Shown here: positions 62,295 to 64,000 of the stretch, piece by piece
Position numbering within the stretch: position 1 is the first letter of the stretch
How the letters are laid out: the number at the start of each line of letters is the position of its first letter
Translations under genes and position numbers: made by a program
The notes under the pieces: model-generated
The model's input: only the letters and a program-made list of their open reading frames with translations
Database searches by the model: none
What the model was told of the DNA's origin: nothing
Assembly: GCA_963793675.1 (NCBI GenBank)
Contig: CAWCBA010000010.1
Location: 496,001-560,000 of the forward strand
Reading direction: 5' to 3'
Length of the DNA stretch: 64,000 nt
Origin: RPQJ01 sp963793675
GTDB lineage: Bacteria; Pseudomonadota; Gammaproteobacteria; Steroidobacterales; Steroidobacteraceae

Positions 62295-64000
62295 ATGGCG
62301 ACGGCACCCGAGTACGCAGTACCCGCTGAGGTTCCCTTCACCGCTGGCCCTGGACCGCCGGGCGGGCACGCGCAGCTACGCCGTTCCTTTCATCGTCTCC
62401 GTCACCGGGCACCGCGACCTGGTGCCCGACGAGATCCCGATCATCCGGTCCCGGGTGCGCGACTTCCTGTTCAGCCTGCGCTACGAGTACCCCAGCCGCA
62501 TCATCGTCGTGATTTCCTCGCTGGCCGACGGCGCCGACCGCCTGGTGGCGGACGAGGCGTTGAAGCTCGGCCTGCCGCTCAGCGTCGTGCTGCCGATGCC
62601 GCGGGCAATCTACGAGGAAGACTTCACGGCGGAGTCCCGCGACGAGTTCGCGGCGCTTTGCGACGCAGCGTCCGAGATCTTCGAGCTGCCGTTGCTGCCG
62701 GGTGCGACGGCACGGTCCATCGCGGACAACGGGCCGAACCGCGCGCGCCAGTACGCCCAGCTCGGCGTGTTCCTGAGCGCGCACTGTCACGTGATGCTCG
62801 CGCTCTGGGACGGCAAGGACAGCGACCTGCTCGGCGGCACGGCGGCGACGATCCAGTTCCATCACCACGACGTGATGCCCGGGTACACGCCGCGGGTGAC
62901 CTCGAGCAAGCTCAACCTGACCGAGGACGAGAGCGACCTCGTCTATCACATCGTCTGCTCGCGCAACCGGCCGGACGGCGAGCCCGCGCCGGGCTTCAAG
63001 CCGTTCGATACGCTCGTGGTTCACGACCGACGAGGCGAATCCGCGCACTGCCGAGATTCCCGCGCGGCATCGCAAGGTGTTCGAGTACACCAACGAGTTC
63101 AGCCGCGAAGCGCAGAACAACGCCGCCTCGATCGACAAGGAGCGCTACTCGCTGCTCGACGACGCGCAGGCGGCCACGCTGCCCCCGGGCTTGCGGGACA
63201 TCAACCAGGCGTTCTGCGCGGCCGACTGGCTGGCCATCCATTACCAGAAGAAGGTCGTGAAGACGCTGAAGGCCGGCCACGTTTCCGTGTTCCTGACCGG
63301 CGTCGGCTACATGACCTACGCCGACCTGACGGCCACGCCGCTCATCATCGGCGTCATCATTGCGCTGATGCTGTTCGCGGTCACCATCAACGCGCTGGCG
63401 GTGCGCGGCAGCTGGCAGCGCAAGTACCTGGACTACCGCACGCTGGCCGAAGGCATGCGCGTGCAGTTCTACTGGGCGGCAGCGGGCGTCACCAGCGGCA
63501 ACGTCTCCAAGTACGCGCACGACAATTTCCTGCAGATGCAGGACACCGAGCTCGGCTGGATCCGCAACGTCATGCGCGTGGCCGGCATGGAATGCGACGT
63601 GGCGCCCAACCTCGAGCCGCGCGGCCTGCAGTTCGCCCTGCAGGAATGGATCGGCGACGACAAGTCCGGCCAGCTCGGCTATTACCGCAAGCGATCCGCC
63701 CAGCGGATCGTCGAGCACGATTCCACGATGCGGATTGGCCGGCTCGGGATCTGGACCACGATCATCACCCTGGTCGCGCTGCTGTTCAGCGGTTCGGCGC
63801 TGCCGGAAGAGCTGCAGACCCCGGTCGTCTACCTGATGGGCGTCGTGATGCTGATGGTGGGCGTGCGGCAGTCGTACGCCAAGACCACGGCCGAGGCCGA
63901 ACTGATCAAGCAGTACGAGTTCATGTACCGCATCTTCCGCAACGCGCGCCGGCGCATCGACGACGCCGACAACGACGGCGACAAGCGCCGCATCCTGAAA
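62295..64000 (+). CDS. SLOG-like nucleotide-sensor domain with SLATT-like 2TM region, 3' end outside window, frameshifted
   Basis: ATG 62295 opens the gene, but conserved sequence begins in another frame near 62380. An N-terminal Rossmann-like domain carries PFIVSVTGHRDLVPDEIPI and IIVVISSLADGADRLVADEAL (SLOG-type GHRDL and GADRLV motifs). Near 63015 the frame shifts to WFTTDEANPRTAEIPARH. Two membrane helices follow (LTATPLIIGVIIALMLFAVTINAL), then a soluble part with YRTLAEGMRVQFYW and a second helix pair (IWTTIITLVALLF, VVYLMGVVMLMVGVR), as in SLATT proteins. Proteins of this make-up are predicted nucleotide-gated pore formers in conflict systems. The end is missing. Confidence 0.72.

Overview
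The window is GC-rich, densely packed bacterial chromosome. Its housekeeping gene order points to a gammaproteobacterium: rnf/rsx operon with nth, purM-purN-DUF3108, DUF2066/CDP-alcohol transferase/hda, lptF-lptG divergent from pepA-holC-valS, and moxR-DUF58-transglutaminase. I would place it near Xanthomonadales, Nevskiales or Steroidobacterales; the exact lineage is an inference. No tRNA, rRNA, CRISPR array, integrase or IS transposase was found.

Layout. 1-9 kb: end of a sulfotransferase gene, then the minus-strand Rnf electron-transport operon (rsxABCDGE) with an endonuclease III-DUF1841 fusion, and metG. 9-14 kb: two PilT-type ATPases and a HEAT-repeat Ser/Thr kinase. 14-20.9 kb: mrp and dcd (+), convergent with DUF3108-purN-purM (-), then DUF2066, a CDP-alcohol phosphatidyltransferase and hda (+). 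21-25 kb: small lipoproteins, a DUF2069 membrane protein, a WrbA-type flavoprotein, acylphosphatase and a lytic transglycosylase. 25-33 kb: proS (-), then pssA, uracil-DNA glycosylase, rimI, prfC, an MFS transporter and a periplasmic M20 amidohydrolase. 33-46 kb: mtfA, an acyl-CoA-binding protein, the transglutaminase/DUF58/MoxR set, valS, holC and pepA (all -), then lptF-lptG (+). 46-49.7 kb: an RDD membrane protein, a bicarbonate-transporter pair (sbtA-sbtB), cytochrome b561 and cytochrome c'. 49.7-64 kb is accessory: a DUF6502 regulator with two DUF5666 lipoproteins (the second carrying a cytochrome c motif), an oligopeptide-binding lipoprotein, a TIR-TM-TPR protein, a badly broken C-type-lectin-like secreted protein, an NRAMP-like transporter and a SLOG-like/2TM protein cut off by the window end.

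Two dispersed non-coding elements stand out. The first is a family of long perfect or near-perfect palindromes, 9-30 bp per arm, at 8974, 9058, 9233, 22837, 33475, 46137 and 46473. Their arms mostly differ between copies, but their loop is nearly always GGAAAGGCAGACAC. Most sit just past a gene's 3' end with the loop in the same orientation relative to that gene. Conserved loop with covarying stem is what an RNA- or ssDNA-recognised element should look like; I do not recognise the family. The second is a TTAGGGG-type repeat in which the stop codon of three genes (DUF3108, hda, DUF2069) lies at the repeat.

A caution for every reading: about twenty genes, including essential ones such as valS, carry single-base frameshifts, often in short G or C runs. 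This looks like consensus error in the assembly rather than gene loss. I give the full extent of each such gene and say where the frame changes.
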